Source of the DNA: Amycolatopsis sp. 195334CR
Lineage (GTDB): Bacteria; Actinomycetota; Actinomycetes; Mycobacteriales; Pseudonocardiaceae
Direction of reading: 5' to 3'
Assembly (NCBI RefSeq): GCF_017309385.1
Contig: NZ_JAFJMJ010000001.1
Coordinates: 2,852,001 to 2,916,000, forward strand
DNA: 64,000 bases
Each line of letters opens with the position of its first letter. The first letter of the stretch is position 1. The translations under genes and the position numbers were made by a program. Shown here piece after piece: positions 23,818 through 32,710 of this stretch. The notes under the pieces were generated by a model. The model saw nothing but the letters and a program-made list of their open reading frames with translations, was not told the DNA's origin and ran no database searches.

Positions 23818-26808
23818 GTGTCGGAGGAGCCACGCCGGCCGAGGCACGCCGCGCCGGACGAGCCCGGCGGTGGCTGGACCGAGCCGCCCGCCGACGACGA
23901 CCAGGGCACCGGCTGGCGGTTGTCGCCGGACGTACTCGGCGGCGGTGACCAGGTGGCCGAAGCCGACCGAACGGTCCACCAGCCGAACCGGCGCCCAGCC
24001 CAGGAACAACCGACGGTGCAGGACATGCGCCCGGTACAACGCTCGACGCAGGCCCCGGCCGCTTCGTCGGGCACGCCCGCTTCGTCGGGCACTCCCGCTT
24101 CGCCGGGCCAGTCGGCTTCGTCGGGCCAGTCCGCCTCGCAAGGCCGGGCCGCTTCGCGCGGCCAGGCGGACTCGCAAGGTGCGCCCGCCTCGCCGGACCA
24201 ACGCGGCCAGGCCGCTTCGGCGGGCCAGCGCGGCCAGTCGGCGCAGCAGGGGCCGTCGTCCCCACCGCAGGGGCTGCCGGCCCAGGGACCGAGCAGCCAG
24301 CCCTTCCCCGCGCAGGGCCGAGCAGGCCAGCAGCAGTCCGGTTACGCGCAGGGCCCATCGAGCCAGCCCGCGCAGCAGGCGGGCCGCGTTCCCCAAGCGG
24401 GTCAGCCCCAGGGCGTGCGCCCGGGCCAGGTGCCCCGCCGCCAGCCGCCGTCGCAGCCGCAGGCCGCGGAGGCCCAGCCGACCAGCGTGCTCGCCGCCCC
24501 CGCGCCCGCGACCCAGAGCATCACGCCGCCCCCGCCGATGCCCGAGCCGAGCGGCCCGATGCAGCTGCCCGACCCCGGCACCGAGAGCGTGCTCCCGCCC
24601 AGCAGCAGCGACGGCATGTCCCCCGGCACCGGCACCGGCCGCGGCACCGGGACCGGCACCGGAACGGGCACCGGCCCGCACACCGGCTCCGGCGCCTTCC
24701 CCGGCACCTCCCGCCGCACCGGCTCGCGCACCTCGCGCCGCGGCCGCCTCGGCGCCGGGCTGGTCGACGTCCCGCAGGTGCCCTACCGCGACCCCGCCTC
24801 CGCCGTGCTCACCGACCCGATGGTGTCGGAGGAGAAGCGCTTCTGCGGCAACTGCTCGGCCAAGGTCGGCCGCGGCAAGGACGGCCAGCCCGGCTCGCCC
24901 GAGGGCGTGTGCGCCAAGTGCGGCAACGCCTTCTCGTTCAAGCCGAAGCTGCGCCCGCACGAGATCGTCGGCGGGCAGTACGAGGTGCTCGGCGCGCTGG
25001 CCTACGGTGGCCTCGGCTGGATCTACCTGGCCCAGGACCACAACGTCAGCGACCGCTGGGTCGTCCTCAAAGGACTGATCGACACCGGTGACGCCACCGC
25101 GATGGCCGCCGCGGTGAACGAAACCCGGTTCCTCGCCGAGGTCGAGCACCCGAACATCGTCAAGATCTACAACTTCGTGCAGCACCCGGACTCGGTCACC
25201 GGCAACTCCGTCGGTTACATCGTGATGGAGTACATCGGCGGTCAGTCGCTGCGGCAGCTCGCCCTGGCCCACCACCGCACCGCGGGCCGCGCCGAGCCGC
25301 TGCCGATCGGCCAGGTGATCGCCTACGGGCTGGAGATCCTGCCCGCGATGGGCTATCTGCACAGCCAGAACCTGCTCTACTGCGACCTCAAGCCGGACAA
25401 CGTGATCCAGACCCACGAGCAGCTCAAGCTGATCGACATGGGCGCGGTCCGGCGGATGGACGACTACGAGAGCCCGCTGTTCTTCACCACCGGGTACAGC
25501 GCGCCCGAACTGGCCACGCACGGCGCTTCGGTGGCCTCGGACCTCTACACCGTCGGCCGCACGCTGGCCGTGCTGAGCTTCGAGTTCACCGGCTACACCA
25601 ACAAGTACAAGTCCACCCTGCCGCCGGTCGACCAGGTGCCGCTGTTCGCGCTCTTCGGTTCGTACCACCGGTTCCTGAAGCGGTCCACGCACGCCGACCC
25701 GGACCGCCGGTTCCTCTCCGCCGAGGAGATGGGCGACCAGCTCACCGGTGTGCTGCGCGAGATCATGGCCATGGGCACCGGGAAACCGCGGCCCGGCGCG
25801 TCCACCGTGTTCGGCCCGGAGACCCGGTCGTTCGGGGTGGACATGGACGTGCCGGAGGCGGGCCGGCCGGTGCCGCTGCCCAGTCCGGATGACGTGGTCG
25901 GCGGGCTGCCGGTGCCGCAGGTCGACACCGACGACCCGGCGGCGGGCGTGCTGGCCACCACCGCCGCGGCCGATCCGCGCGAGGCGATCGAGGCGCTGGT
26001 GAACGCGCCGCACAACTCGATCGAGGTGCGACTGCGGATCGTGCGGGCGCGGATCGAGCTGGGCGAACTGGCCGAGGCCAACCGCCAGCTGCAGGCCGCG
26101 CAGTACCTGGCGGTCAAGAACGGATTCCCGCACGACTGGCGGATCGACTGGTACCGCGGCCTGATCGAGCTGGCCGGCGGGCGGCCGCGGGTGGCGCAGG
26201 TGGCCTTCGACGCGGTCTACGACGAACTGCCCGGTGAGATCGCGCCGAAGCTGGCGCTGGCGATCAGCGCGGAGGCCAACGGCGACCCGTTCGGCGCGTC
26301 CCGGTTCTACGAGCTGGTGTGGAAGACCGACCACAGCTACGTCAGCGCCGCGTTCGGCCTGGCGCGGGTGTACCTGGCGCAGGGCGCGCGGGCGGGCGCG
26401 ATCGAGGTGCTGGAGTCGGTTTCGTCCTCGTCCTCGCACTACATCGCCGCGCAGGTGGCCGCGATCAAGATCAAGACGCGGCCGAACCGGGAGTCCGGTG
26501 TGGCCTCGGACCGCGACCTGCTCGACGCCGGCGCTCGCATCGAACGCCTCTCGCTCGACGCGGAACGCCGCACGCGGCTCTCGGCGGAGGTGCTGGAAGC
26601 GGCGTACGGCTTCGTGCGCGCGGGCGCCGCGAAGCCGGAGACGCATCGCGGGCTGAAGGTGCTGGGCTGCGAACTGGCTTCGGAGCGGGAACTCCGCTTC
26701 GGCCTGGAACGCTGCTACCGCACCCTGGCCCGGCTCGTCAGTACGACGGATCAACGAATCGCCTTGGTGGACAAGGCAAACGCCATCCGCCCACGCACGC
26801 TCACCTGA
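23818..26808 (+). CDS. pknG: Serine/threonine protein kinase PknG
   Basis: This 996-aa kinase has a long low-complexity N-terminus (about 1-320) rich in Ser, Gln, Pro and Gly, with GTGTGTGTGTG-like runs. A rubredoxin-like zinc/iron centre follows, with CGNC at 343-346 and CAKC at 365-368. The kinase domain has Lys418 (VVLKGL) and Asp523 in CDLKPDN, followed by the Mg-binding Asp in LIDMGA. A TPR-rich C-terminus extends from about 720 to 980. The order matches mycobacterial PknG, which phosphorylates the FHA protein GarA to control glutamate/2-oxoglutarate metabolism. It is about 250 residues longer than the mycobacterial enzyme, mostly N-terminal. The start is GTG with GGAGG upstream. Confidence 0.95.
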   Translation: MSEEPRRPRHAAPDEPGGGWTEPPADDDQGTGWRLSPDVLGGGDQVAEADRTVHQPNRRPAQEQPTVQDMRPVQRSTQAPAASSGTPASSGTPASPGQSASSGQSASQGRAASRGQADSQGAPASPDQRGQAASAGQRGQSAQQGPSSPPQGLPAQGPSSQPFPAQGRAGQQQSGYAQGPSSQPAQQAGRVPQAGQPQGVRPGQVPRRQPPSQPQAAEAQPTSVLAAPAPATQSITPPPPMPEPSGPMQLPDPGTESVLPPSSSDGMSPGTGTGRGTGTGTGTGTGPHTGSGAFPGTSRRTGSRTSRRGRLGAGLVDVPQVPYRDPASAVLTDPMVSEEKRFCGNCSAKVGRGKDGQPGSPEGVCAKCGNAFSFKPKLRPHEIVGGQYEVLGALAYGGLGWIYLAQDHNVSDRWVVLKGLIDTGDATAMAAAVNETRFLAEVEHPNIVKIYNFVQHPDSVTGNSVGYIVMEYIGGQSLRQLALAHHRTAGRAEPLPIGQVIAYGLEILPAMGYLHSQNLLYCDLKPDNVIQTHEQLKLIDMGAVRRMDDYESPLFFTTGYSAPELATHGASVASDLYTVGRTLAVLSFEFTGYTNKYKSTLPPVDQVPLFALFGSYHRFLKRSTHADPDRRFLSAEEMGDQLTGVLREIMAMGTGKPRPGASTVFGPETRSFGVDMDVPEAGRPVPLPSPDDVVGGLPVPQVDTDDPAAGVLATTAAADPREAIEALVNAPHNSIEVRLRIVRARIELGELAEANRQLQAAQYLAVKNGFPHDWRIDWYRGLIELAGGRPRVAQVAFDAVYDELPGEIAPKLALAISAEANGDPFGASRFYELVWKTDHSYVSAAFGLARVYLAQGARAGAIEVLESVSSSSSHYIAAQVAAIKIKTRPNRESGVASDRDLLDAGARIERLSLDAERRTRLSAEVLEAAYGFVRAGAAKPETHRGLKVLGCELASERELRFGLERCYRTLARLVSTTDQRIALVDKANAIRPRTLT

Positions 26809-26813
26809 GTGCG

Positions 26814-26860
26814 GTGAATGTGGCTTTCACTGCGGAATCCGCAGTGAAAGCCACATTCAC
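26814..26860. terminator. Perfect 22-bp palindromic hairpin between convergent genes
   Basis: Arms at 26814-26835 and 26839-26860 match perfectly over 22 bp with a three-base AAT loop. The hairpin starts 5 bases after the pknG stop and contains the stop codon of the convergent metallophosphoesterase (26857-26859). It probably terminates transcription from both sides. Arms this long and A+T-balanced are unlike the other terminators here, so it may also belong to a dispersed repeat family. Confidence 0.8.
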
Positions 26861-27999
26861 AGCGCCCGCAGCTCCACGATGGTCACGTCTGGTGGGGCGC
26901 CTACCCGTACCGGCGGGCCCCAGAAACCCGCTCCCCGCGTCACGTACAGCTGCGTGTTCCCGTGTTGTGAAAGGCCTGCGACGGCGCCCTGTTGCAGGCT
27001 CACCAGCAGCTCGAACGGCGTGATCTGCCCACCGTGCGTGTGCCCTGAAAGCTGCAGGTCCACATCGTGCGCGACGGCGTCCGCGACATCCACCGGCTGG
27101 TGTGCCAGCAGCACCACCGCGCGCGAAGGATCGCGACCCTGCAGAGCCTTGCCGACGTCCGCGTCGTCCTGCCACTGGTAGGCCGTCGCGTCGTTGACGC
27201 CCGCGAGGTCGAAGGTGCCGCCGTTGTGCGTGATGGGCACGCGTTCGTTGCGCAGCGGGCGGATACCGAGCGTCGGCACGTGGTCGACCCATTCGGTGTA
27301 CCCCGAGTAGTACTCGTGGTTGCCGGTCACGAAGAACGTGCCGTGCGTGCTTCGCAGCTCCCGCAACGGTTCCGCGGCCTCCGCCAGGTGCTCGACCGTG
27401 CCGTCGACCAGGTCGCCGACGATCGCCACCGCGTCCGGGCGCTGTTCGTTGACCAGGTCCACCACGCGCTGCGTGAACGACCGGCCCAGCAGCGGCCCCA
27501 GGTGCACGTCGCTGATCAGGGCGATCCGGAACCCCGACGCCCGCGGGTCCAGCCGCCGCAGGGTGATCGGGACCTGGCTCACCGTCGGCCCGCCCATCGC
27601 CACGGAAGTGCCGTAGCCGACGATGCCGACCGCGGCCGCACCGGCGATCGCCGCGGTGCCGCGCGCCAGGAACACCCGGCGGCTGACCCCGGCGATCGGC
27701 TCCTCCGACTTCGCCCACTTCCGCAGGAACAGCCGCGGCACCTCGAGCACCAGCGTGGCCAGCATCAGGTAGTAGAACAGCGCCAGCCACAGGTACCCGG
27801 GCCAGGCGAACCACTGCGCCACCGCCGGATCCGACCGCGTGCCGAAGACGAAGGCGGCGATCATGAACGCCACCAGCAGGATCAGCGCCACCGCCGCCAC
27901 CCGGCGCACGAGCCCCGGTGACGTGGTGTCGCGCACCAACCGCTTCCAGATGTAGATGTGCAGGAGCGCCAGGCCCCCGCCGACGACGAGCAGGAACAT
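26857..27999 (-). CDS. Membrane-anchored metallophosphoesterase (YkuE-like)
   Basis: This 380-aa protein has four N-terminal hydrophobic helices (about 3-17, 33-52, 66-86 and 110-132). A Tat-like twin arginine precedes the last (SRRVFLARGTAAIAG). The calcineurin-type phosphoesterase domain (about 155-378) has all metal motifs: ISDVHLGP, GDLVDGT, GNHEYY, LLAHQP and SGHTHGG. The catalytic domain should face outside. YkuE relatives hydrolyse UDP-sugar pyrophosphates or lipid pyrophosphates. The substrate here is unknown. Its start overlaps the stop of the upstream thioesterase. Confidence 0.9.
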   Translation of the reverse strand: MFLLVVGGGLALLHIYIWKRLVRDTTSPGLVRRVAAVALILLVAFMIAAFVFGTRSDPAVAQWFAWPGYLWLALFYYLMLATLVLEVPRLFLRKWAKSEEPIAGVSRRVFLARGTAAIAGAAAVGIVGYGTSVAMGGPTVSQVPITLRRLDPRASGFRIALISDVHLGPLLGRSFTQRVVDLVNEQRPDAVAIVGDLVDGTVEHLAEAAEPLRELRSTHGTFFVTGNHEYYSGYTEWVDHVPTLGIRPLRNERVPITHNGGTFDLAGVNDATAYQWQDDADVGKALQGRDPSRAVVLLAHQPVDVADAVAHDVDLQLSGHTHGGQITPFELLVSLQQGAVAGLSQHGNTQLYVTRGAGFWGPPVRVGAPPDVTIVELRAL

Positions 28000-28577
28000 C
28001 AGGGGTTGATGTCCCAGTCCCGCTCCGCCGCCCGGCCGCTGGCCTTCAGCCGCTCGACCGACTCCTCACCGGCGTGCTTCGCGAAGTGCTCGAAGCCCAC
28101 CTGCACGAACAGCCCGCGCGCCCGCAGCGCGATCGGACCGTCCTCGGCGTCGAGGCGGCCGTCCGCGCTGACGTAGATCTTGCGCCCGGCGACGCCGTCG
28201 AGCTTGGCTTGGATGAACAACGTCGAGCCGACCGGCACCGGCTTCACGAAGTCGGTCTCCAGCTTCCCGGTCACCGCGGGCCGTCGCAGCAGGTGCCCGA
28301 CGGTGGCGCCGAGCGCCTCGTCGAACGCGCAGGCCAGCAACCCGCCGTGGGCCAGGCCCGGCGCGCCCTGGTGCGCCTCGGTGACCAGGAACTGCGAGGT
28401 CACCGTGCCGCCTTCACCGACGGTCGAGCGCAGCCGCAGCCCGGCGTCCTGCTGGTCGCCGCAGCCGAAGCAGTGCTCGTAGTGCATGCCGAGCTTCGTA
28501 CCGGCGGGCGGCGCCTGCGGGTGCGGTACCGCGGGCTCGGTCTCCACCGGCGGCCACGGCTGGGGCGACTTGGTCAT
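27999..28577 (-). CDS. PaaI-type hotdog thioesterase
   Basis: This 192-aa protein has a hotdog fold. The N-terminal HCFGCGDQQDAGLRL motif is often seen in this subgroup, and the active-site loop LAHGGLLACAFDEALG carries the HGG-loop and catalytic acid typical of PaaI/4HBT enzymes. It should hydrolyse an acyl-CoA in the cytoplasm. The specificity is unknown. It overlaps the downstream metallophosphoesterase start by one base (TGATG). Confidence 0.85.
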   Translation of the reverse strand: MTKSPQPWPPVETEPAVPHPQAPPAGTKLGMHYEHCFGCGDQQDAGLRLRSTVGEGGTVTSQFLVTEAHQGAPGLAHGGLLACAFDEALGATVGHLLRRPAVTGKLETDFVKPVPVGSTLFIQAKLDGVAGRKIYVSADGRLDAEDGPIALRARGLFVQVGFEHFAKHAGEESVERLKASGRAAERDWDINP

Positions 28578-28620
28578 GCGCCCACGTTAATACGACTACG
28601 CGAAGTGGTTGAAAGCGCAC

Positions 28621-30003
28621 TTACTTCGCGGCGGCCGCCCGCCCGCGCCGGGTGATCCGCGAACTGACGATGCCCCGCAGCGACACCCCGGCCGTCTCCG
28701 GCAGCAGCAGGATCGGGATCGCCGCGATCGCGCCCGCCGCCATCAGGTAGAACGCCGGCCACAGCGTGTTCCCGGTCGAGTCCACCAGCGAACCGACGAT
28801 GTAGGGCGCGGTCCCGGCGAACGCCGCGGTGGAGAAGTTGTACCCGATCGAGAACGCGCCGTAGCGGACCTGCGTCGGGAACATCGCGGGCAGCGTCGAG
28901 GCCACCACCGACAGGAACAACACCAGGCACAGCCCGAACAGCGCCAGCCCGCCACCGAGCATCAGCGCGTTCACCCCGGTGTCCGTCTTGCTGTTCTCCA
29001 TCAGCGTGAACGCCGGGATCGGCACCACCAGGAACCCCGCGCAGCAGGTGATCAGGATGGGTTTCCGGCCGATCCTGTCCGACAGCGAGCCGATCGGCAC
29101 GATCACCGCGAGCATGCCGAGGATCACCGCCATCACGATCAGCAGCGGCGCGTGGCCCTCGAGCTTCAGCACGTCCTTCAGGTACGTCTCGATGTAGCCG
29201 AACATCATCCAGTCGCCCACGTTGAGCAGGATGACCAGGCCGATCAGGTGCAGGATCGACTTCCAGTGCTTGCTGAGCAGCTCCTTCAGCGGCGACTTCG
29301 AGACCTGCTTGGCCTTCTCGATCTCCTGGAACACCGGGGTGTCCTCGAGCTTGTTCCGCAGGTACAGCCCGACCAGGCCGAGCGGCCCGGCGAGCAGGAA
29401 CGGGATGCGCCAGCCCCAGTCGGCCATCGCCTCGTTGCCCAGCAGCACGGTCGCCAGCGTCACCGTGCCCGCGCCGAGGAAGAACCCGACCAGCGTGCCG
29501 AACTCCAGCCAGCTGCCGAGGAAACCGCGCTTGCGGTCCGGCGCGTACTCGGCGATGAAGGTGGCCGCGCCGCCGTACTCCCCACCGGCGGAGAACCCCT
29601 GCAGCGCGCGCAACAGGATCACCAGCACCGCGGCGGCGGGCCCGATGGTCTCCCACGACGGCAGCAGGCCGATCACGAAGGTGGAGCCGGACATCAGGAT
29701 CACGGTCAGGGCGAGCACCTTCTGCCTGCCCAGCTTGTCGCCGAGCGGGCCGAGCACGACGCTGCCGAACGGCCGGATCACGAACGTCACCGCGAGCAGC
29801 GCGAACGTGGCGAGCGCGCCTTCGGAGGTGCTGCCCGCGTTGAAGAAGACCTGGCCGAGGATGGCCGGCATGAAGCCGAAGACCCCGAAGTCGTACCACT
29901 CGATGCAATTGCCCATCGCCGAACCGGCGACGGCTTTCCGGATCTGCTTCGGATCCGCTTCCCGCGGCGCCGCGTCCGTGGCGCCGACCGCCTGATCGCT
30001 CAT
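28621..30003 (-). CDS. MFS transporter, metabolite:H+ symporter (MHS) family
   Basis: This 460-aa protein has twelve predicted membrane helices and MHS hallmarks. These include NCIEWYDFGVFGF at the start of helix 1, RPFGSVVLGPLGDKLGRQK in loop 2-3, and RALQGFSAGGEYGGAATF in helix 4. It resembles the proline/betaine (ProP), dicarboxylate (KgtP) and shikimate transporters. The solute cannot be determined. It stands alone, 43 bases upstream of the thioesterase on the same strand. Confidence 0.92.
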   Translation of the reverse strand: MSDQAVGATDAAPREADPKQIRKAVAGSAMGNCIEWYDFGVFGFMPAILGQVFFNAGSTSEGALATFALLAVTFVIRPFGSVVLGPLGDKLGRQKVLALTVILMSGSTFVIGLLPSWETIGPAAAVLVILLRALQGFSAGGEYGGAATFIAEYAPDRKRGFLGSWLEFGTLVGFFLGAGTVTLATVLLGNEAMADWGWRIPFLLAGPLGLVGLYLRNKLEDTPVFQEIEKAKQVSKSPLKELLSKHWKSILHLIGLVILLNVGDWMMFGYIETYLKDVLKLEGHAPLLIVMAVILGMLAVIVPIGSLSDRIGRKPILITCCAGFLVVPIPAFTLMENSKTDTGVNALMLGGGLALFGLCLVLFLSVVASTLPAMFPTQVRYGAFSIGYNFSTAAFAGTAPYIVGSLVDSTGNTLWPAFYLMAAGAIAAIPILLLPETAGVSLRGIVSSRITRRGRAAAAK

Positions 30004-30035
30004 TCGTCGACCCTAGAACGGCTGTTGGAAACTTT

Positions 30036-30527
30036 CTAGCTGGACGCCTTAGTGGACGGTGGGGCCGGGATGTGTGGTTTGGAGCCCGGCGACTGCGGCG
30101 GCGCGGAATTCGGCATATCCGCAGGTGAGGAGCTGGACGGCTGGGCGGCCGGGGGTGCGGAGGGCGCGGCGGGCGTGCTTTTCCTGGAGGTTTCGGATGG
30201 TTCCGGCGCACCGGTCGGGACGGGCATTTCCGGCATGCTCGACGTCGGTGGTGACGGCGGCGGCGGGGCGATGCTCAATGGGGGTTTCGCGGGCATCACC
30301 GGCGCGGGTGGCGCGGGTACAGCGGCATTGCCGGTGAAGAAGACCACCAGCACCGCGACCCCGATCGTGGTGCTCGCGCTCGCCGCGATCGCGAGCCGTT
30401 TGCGCAGCCGCCGGATCCGGGTGCCGCGGGCGGCGATCTCGTCGGCACGCAGGCCCAGCGGGGGCCCCTCACCCGCGCCGGTGGTGGCCAGCAGCCGCCG
30501 GATCTCCGTCGGGTCGTTCTCGGTCAT
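30036..30527 (-). CDS. Anti-sigma-factor-like single-pass membrane protein
   Basis: This 163-aa protein has a charged cytoplasmic N-terminus (about 1-42), one membrane helix (about 44-64, IAASASTTIGVAVLVVFFTG) and a Pro/Ser-rich extracellular tail (about 65-163). Its start overlaps the stop of the sigma-factor gene (ATGA). The topology and coupling fit a membrane anti-sigma factor, but no zinc-binding anti-sigma motif is visible. The role is inferred mainly from position. Confidence 0.7.
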   Translation of the reverse strand: MTENDPTEIRRLLATTGAGEGPPLGLRADEIAARGTRIRRLRKRLAIAASASTTIGVAVLVVFFTGNAAVPAPPAPVMPAKPPLSIAPPPPSPPTSSMPEMPVPTGAPEPSETSRKSTPAAPSAPPAAQPSSSSPADMPNSAPPQSPGSKPHIPAPPSTKASS

Positions 30528-31075
30528 GTGCTGCCTCCCTTCGACGTGAGCGAGAGTTCGTGGAAGTGCGGGCCGAGCCGGTCGCGCAGGGTGGCCAGGC
30601 CGCGGGCGCTCTGGCTCTTCACGTTCCCGGTGGAGCAGCGCAGGGCCGCCGCGGTCTCCTCCACGCTCAGATCGTGCCAAAACCGCAGCACCAGCACGGC
30701 GCGTTGCTTCGGCGGCACCGCGGCGAGCGCGCGCAGCACCAGCATGCGCTGCTCGGGGCCGCCCGGTTCGCCCGCCTGCTCCGGCGGGAGGTCGGTGAGC
30801 TGCTCTCGACGGCGCCACGGCCGTCGCCGTTCGGCCAGGAAGGTCCGGGTGACGACCTGGCGGGCGTAGGCGTCGAGGCGGTCGTGCCGCTCCAGCTTCG
30901 GCCAGGCGAGGTAGAGCTTCAGCAGCGCGGCCTGGGTGATGTCCTCGGCGTGGTGCCAGTCGCCGCAGAGCAGGTAGGCGGTGGACCGCAACTGGTGCGC
31001 GCGCTCGCCGAAGAACCGGGCGAACTCGTCGTCGTACGACGAGTCCGGCCCGGTCGACGCGGTCCGGCGCTTCAA
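30524..31075 (-). CDS. SigE-family ECF RNA polymerase sigma factor
   Basis: This 183-aa sigma factor has region 2 (about 15-85, RSTAYLLCGDWHHAEDITQAALLKLYLAW) and region 4 (about 115-170, LAAVPPKQRAVLVLRFWHDLSVEETAAAL, then GNVKSQSARGLATL). These are characteristic of the actinobacterial SigE family (SACE_1370-type). No ATG or GTG is in frame before region 2, so TTG at 31075 is taken as the start. It lies 4 bases after the stop of the upstream secreted-protein gene, with which it is probably coupled. Its partner membrane protein follows with a 4-base overlap. Confidence 0.88.
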   Translation of the reverse strand: MKRRTASTGPDSSYDDEFARFFGERAHQLRSTAYLLCGDWHHAEDITQAALLKLYLAWPKLERHDRLDAYARQVVTRTFLAERRRPWRRREQLTDLPPEQAGEPGGPEQRMLVLRALAAVPPKQRAVLVLRFWHDLSVEETAAALRCSTGNVKSQSARGLATLRDRLGPHFHELSLTSKGGST

Positions 31076-31079
31076 CGGA

Positions 31080-31433
31080 TCAGCGGTTGTCGCCCGTCGG
31101 CCCGGCCGGGATGGCCTTCGGCACACCGGGCGCGGCCGGCTTGGTCGACGGCGGCGCGGGAGCCGCGGACGGCGCCGGCACGGCGGGCTTCGACGAGGAC
31201 GGCACCGCGGTGGGCGGCGGTCCCGGCTGCTCCGCGGGCGCGGAGGTGGGCGCGGGAGCCGGCGGGATGGTCGGCCGCTCGGACTGGGTGGGCGGGGCCG
31301 GCTGGGCGGCCGGCGGCGCCGTGACCGCGGGCGCCGGCTCGGGCGGCGTGGTGCTGGCCAGAGCGGGCACGGTGACGGCCGCACCGGCGGCGAGCAGCAG
31401 GGCTCCGGCCCCGAGCACGATTCGAGTACGCAA
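31080..31433 (-). CDS. Secreted Pro/Ala-rich protein
   Basis: This 117-aa protein has an N-terminal signal peptide (MRTRIVLGAGALLLAAGAAVTVPALA) with likely cleavage after ALA. The remainder is an almost pure Pro/Ala/Ser/Thr chain with no fold. It lies immediately upstream of the sigma/anti-sigma pair and may be regulated with it. Such chains often serve as cell-wall spacers or mucin-like segments. No enzymatic function is visible. Confidence 0.65.
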   Translation of the reverse strand: MRTRIVLGAGALLLAAGAAVTVPALASTTPPEPAPAVTAPPAAQPAPPTQSERPTIPPAPAPTSAPAEQPGPPPTAVPSSSKPAVPAPSAAPAPPSTKPAAPGVPKAIPAGPTGDNR

Positions 31434-31525
31434 TTCGGCTCCTAGTCAACGGAAGCCGCCGGGGTGCGGCGGCACTTGCACAGTCAGACATGCGCCGCCG
31501 CACCTCCCGGGTTGCATCGGATTTT

Positions 31526-32710
31526 CTAGCTGTTGAGCGCGGACATCTTGAGCCACTGGTCCCAGGAGTAGGTCCAGTCGTGGTAAGCGCCGTCCTTCGG
31601 GCCGAGCTGCTGCGTGCTGCCCTCGATCTCGACCGGATCGCCGGTGAGCGCGCTGTCGTAGTACTCCTTGGCGTTCTCCACCGACATGTTCAGGCAGCCG
31701 TGGGAGACGTTCTTCCGGCCCTGGTCGCCGACCGACCACGGGGCGGCGTGGGTGAACTCGCCGTTGTTCGAGATGCGCACCGCCCAGTTGACCTTGAAGT
31801 TCTCGTAGTCGTAGCGGGCGTTGTTCATGAAGTACGTGTCGTGCTTGCTCATCACCACGTGCGTGCCGCTCTTGGTGACGCGGCCCGGATCGCTGTCCAG
31901 CCCGTAGCTGACCGGGTAGTCGGCCACCTGCTGGCCGTCGCGGATCACCTGCATGCGGTGGGTCTGGGTGTTGCCCTTGACGATCTGCGAGCGCCCGATC
32001 TTGAACGAGGCGCTGACGTTGTCCTTGCCGTACACGCCGTTCGCCAGCTTCACGCCGTACAGCTTGGCGTTGACCTTCACCTCGGTGTTCGGCTGCCAGT
32101 AGCCCTTCGGCCGCCAGTGCACCGCGGTGTCGTTTTCCAGCCAGGCCCAGGATCCCTCGGTCTTCGGCGTGGTCTCCACCGTAAGCGCGCGCTCGACCGC
32201 GGCCTTGTCGGTGACCTTCTGGTCGGGGAAGGTCACGCTGATCGGCATCGCGATGCCGTAGGTCTGACCGTCGCCGACGTTGAGCTGGCCGTGCTGCTGG
32301 CGCTTCGGCGTCACCGTGGTGAACGCGCCGCCGACCGGCGCCTTCGAGCCGTCGGTGCCGACCGCGGTGCCGCCCCAGGTGTAGGTCTTGCCGTAGCCGA
32401 GCGGTTCGGTGGTGGTCCAGCTGCGGTTGTCCGGCGCGGGCTGCCCGGCCACCTGCTTGCCGTCCGGATTGGTCAGCGTGACCTGCTCCAGCGTGCCGTC
32501 GGTGACGGTCACCTGTACCGGTTCGCCCGGCGAGACCTCCTTGGCCCCGGCCGCGGGCTGCACCGCGACCTTCGCCGGGCCGGCCGGGGCCGGCTGGCCC
32601 CCGTCGGTGCCCGCCGCGTTGTTCCCGGTTTCCCCGGTGCAGGCGCTCAGCCCCAGCGCCGTGATGAGGGCGAGCCCGGCCAGTGCCCGCCGTCGGAAGT
32701 GAAGTGTCAC
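31526..32710 (-). CDS. L,D-transpeptidase lipoprotein (YkuD, LdtMt2-like)
   Basis: This 394-aa protein has a lipoprotein signal (LSAC, Cys24). Immunoglobulin-like domains (about 45-260) and the YkuD catalytic domain (about 260-370) follow, with the active-site motif SHGCLNMS containing the nucleophilic Cys and the upstream His in FTHAAPW. It forms 3->3 cross-links in peptidoglycan outside the membrane. The length and Ig-YkuD order match mycobacterial LdtMt2/Ldt5-type enzymes. It is monocistronic by spacing. Confidence 0.93.
   Translation of the reverse strand: MTLHFRRRALAGLALITALGLSACTGETGNNAAGTDGGQPAPAGPAKVAVQPAAGAKEVSPGEPVQVTVTDGTLEQVTLTNPDGKQVAGQPAPDNRSWTTTEPLGYGKTYTWGGTAVGTDGSKAPVGGAFTTVTPKRQQHGQLNVGDGQTYGIAMPISVTFPDQKVTDKAAVERALTVETTPKTEGSWAWLENDTAVHWRPKGYWQPNTEVKVNAKLYGVKLANGVYGKDNVSASFKIGRSQIVKGNTQTHRMQVIRDGQQVADYPVSYGLDSDPGRVTKSGTHVVMSKHDTYFMNNARYDYENFKVNWAVRISNNGEFTHAAPWSVGDQGRKNVSHGCLNMSVENAKEYYDSALTGDPVEIEGSTQQLGPKDGAYHDWTYSWDQWLKMSALNS

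Noticed and set aside
23818..24780. Repetitive 5' part of pknG as a CRISPR or tandem-repeat array
   Set aside because: The repeats follow the reading frame as Ser/Gly/Gln-rich peptide units of unequal size with no spacers. They encode a disordered protein tail.
22270..26754. Very long minus-strand frame (about 1490 codons) opposite pknG and aldehyde dehydrogenase
   Set aside because: It lies antisense to well-supported genes with clear motifs. Long stop-free antisense frames are expected in DNA with this third-position G+C.
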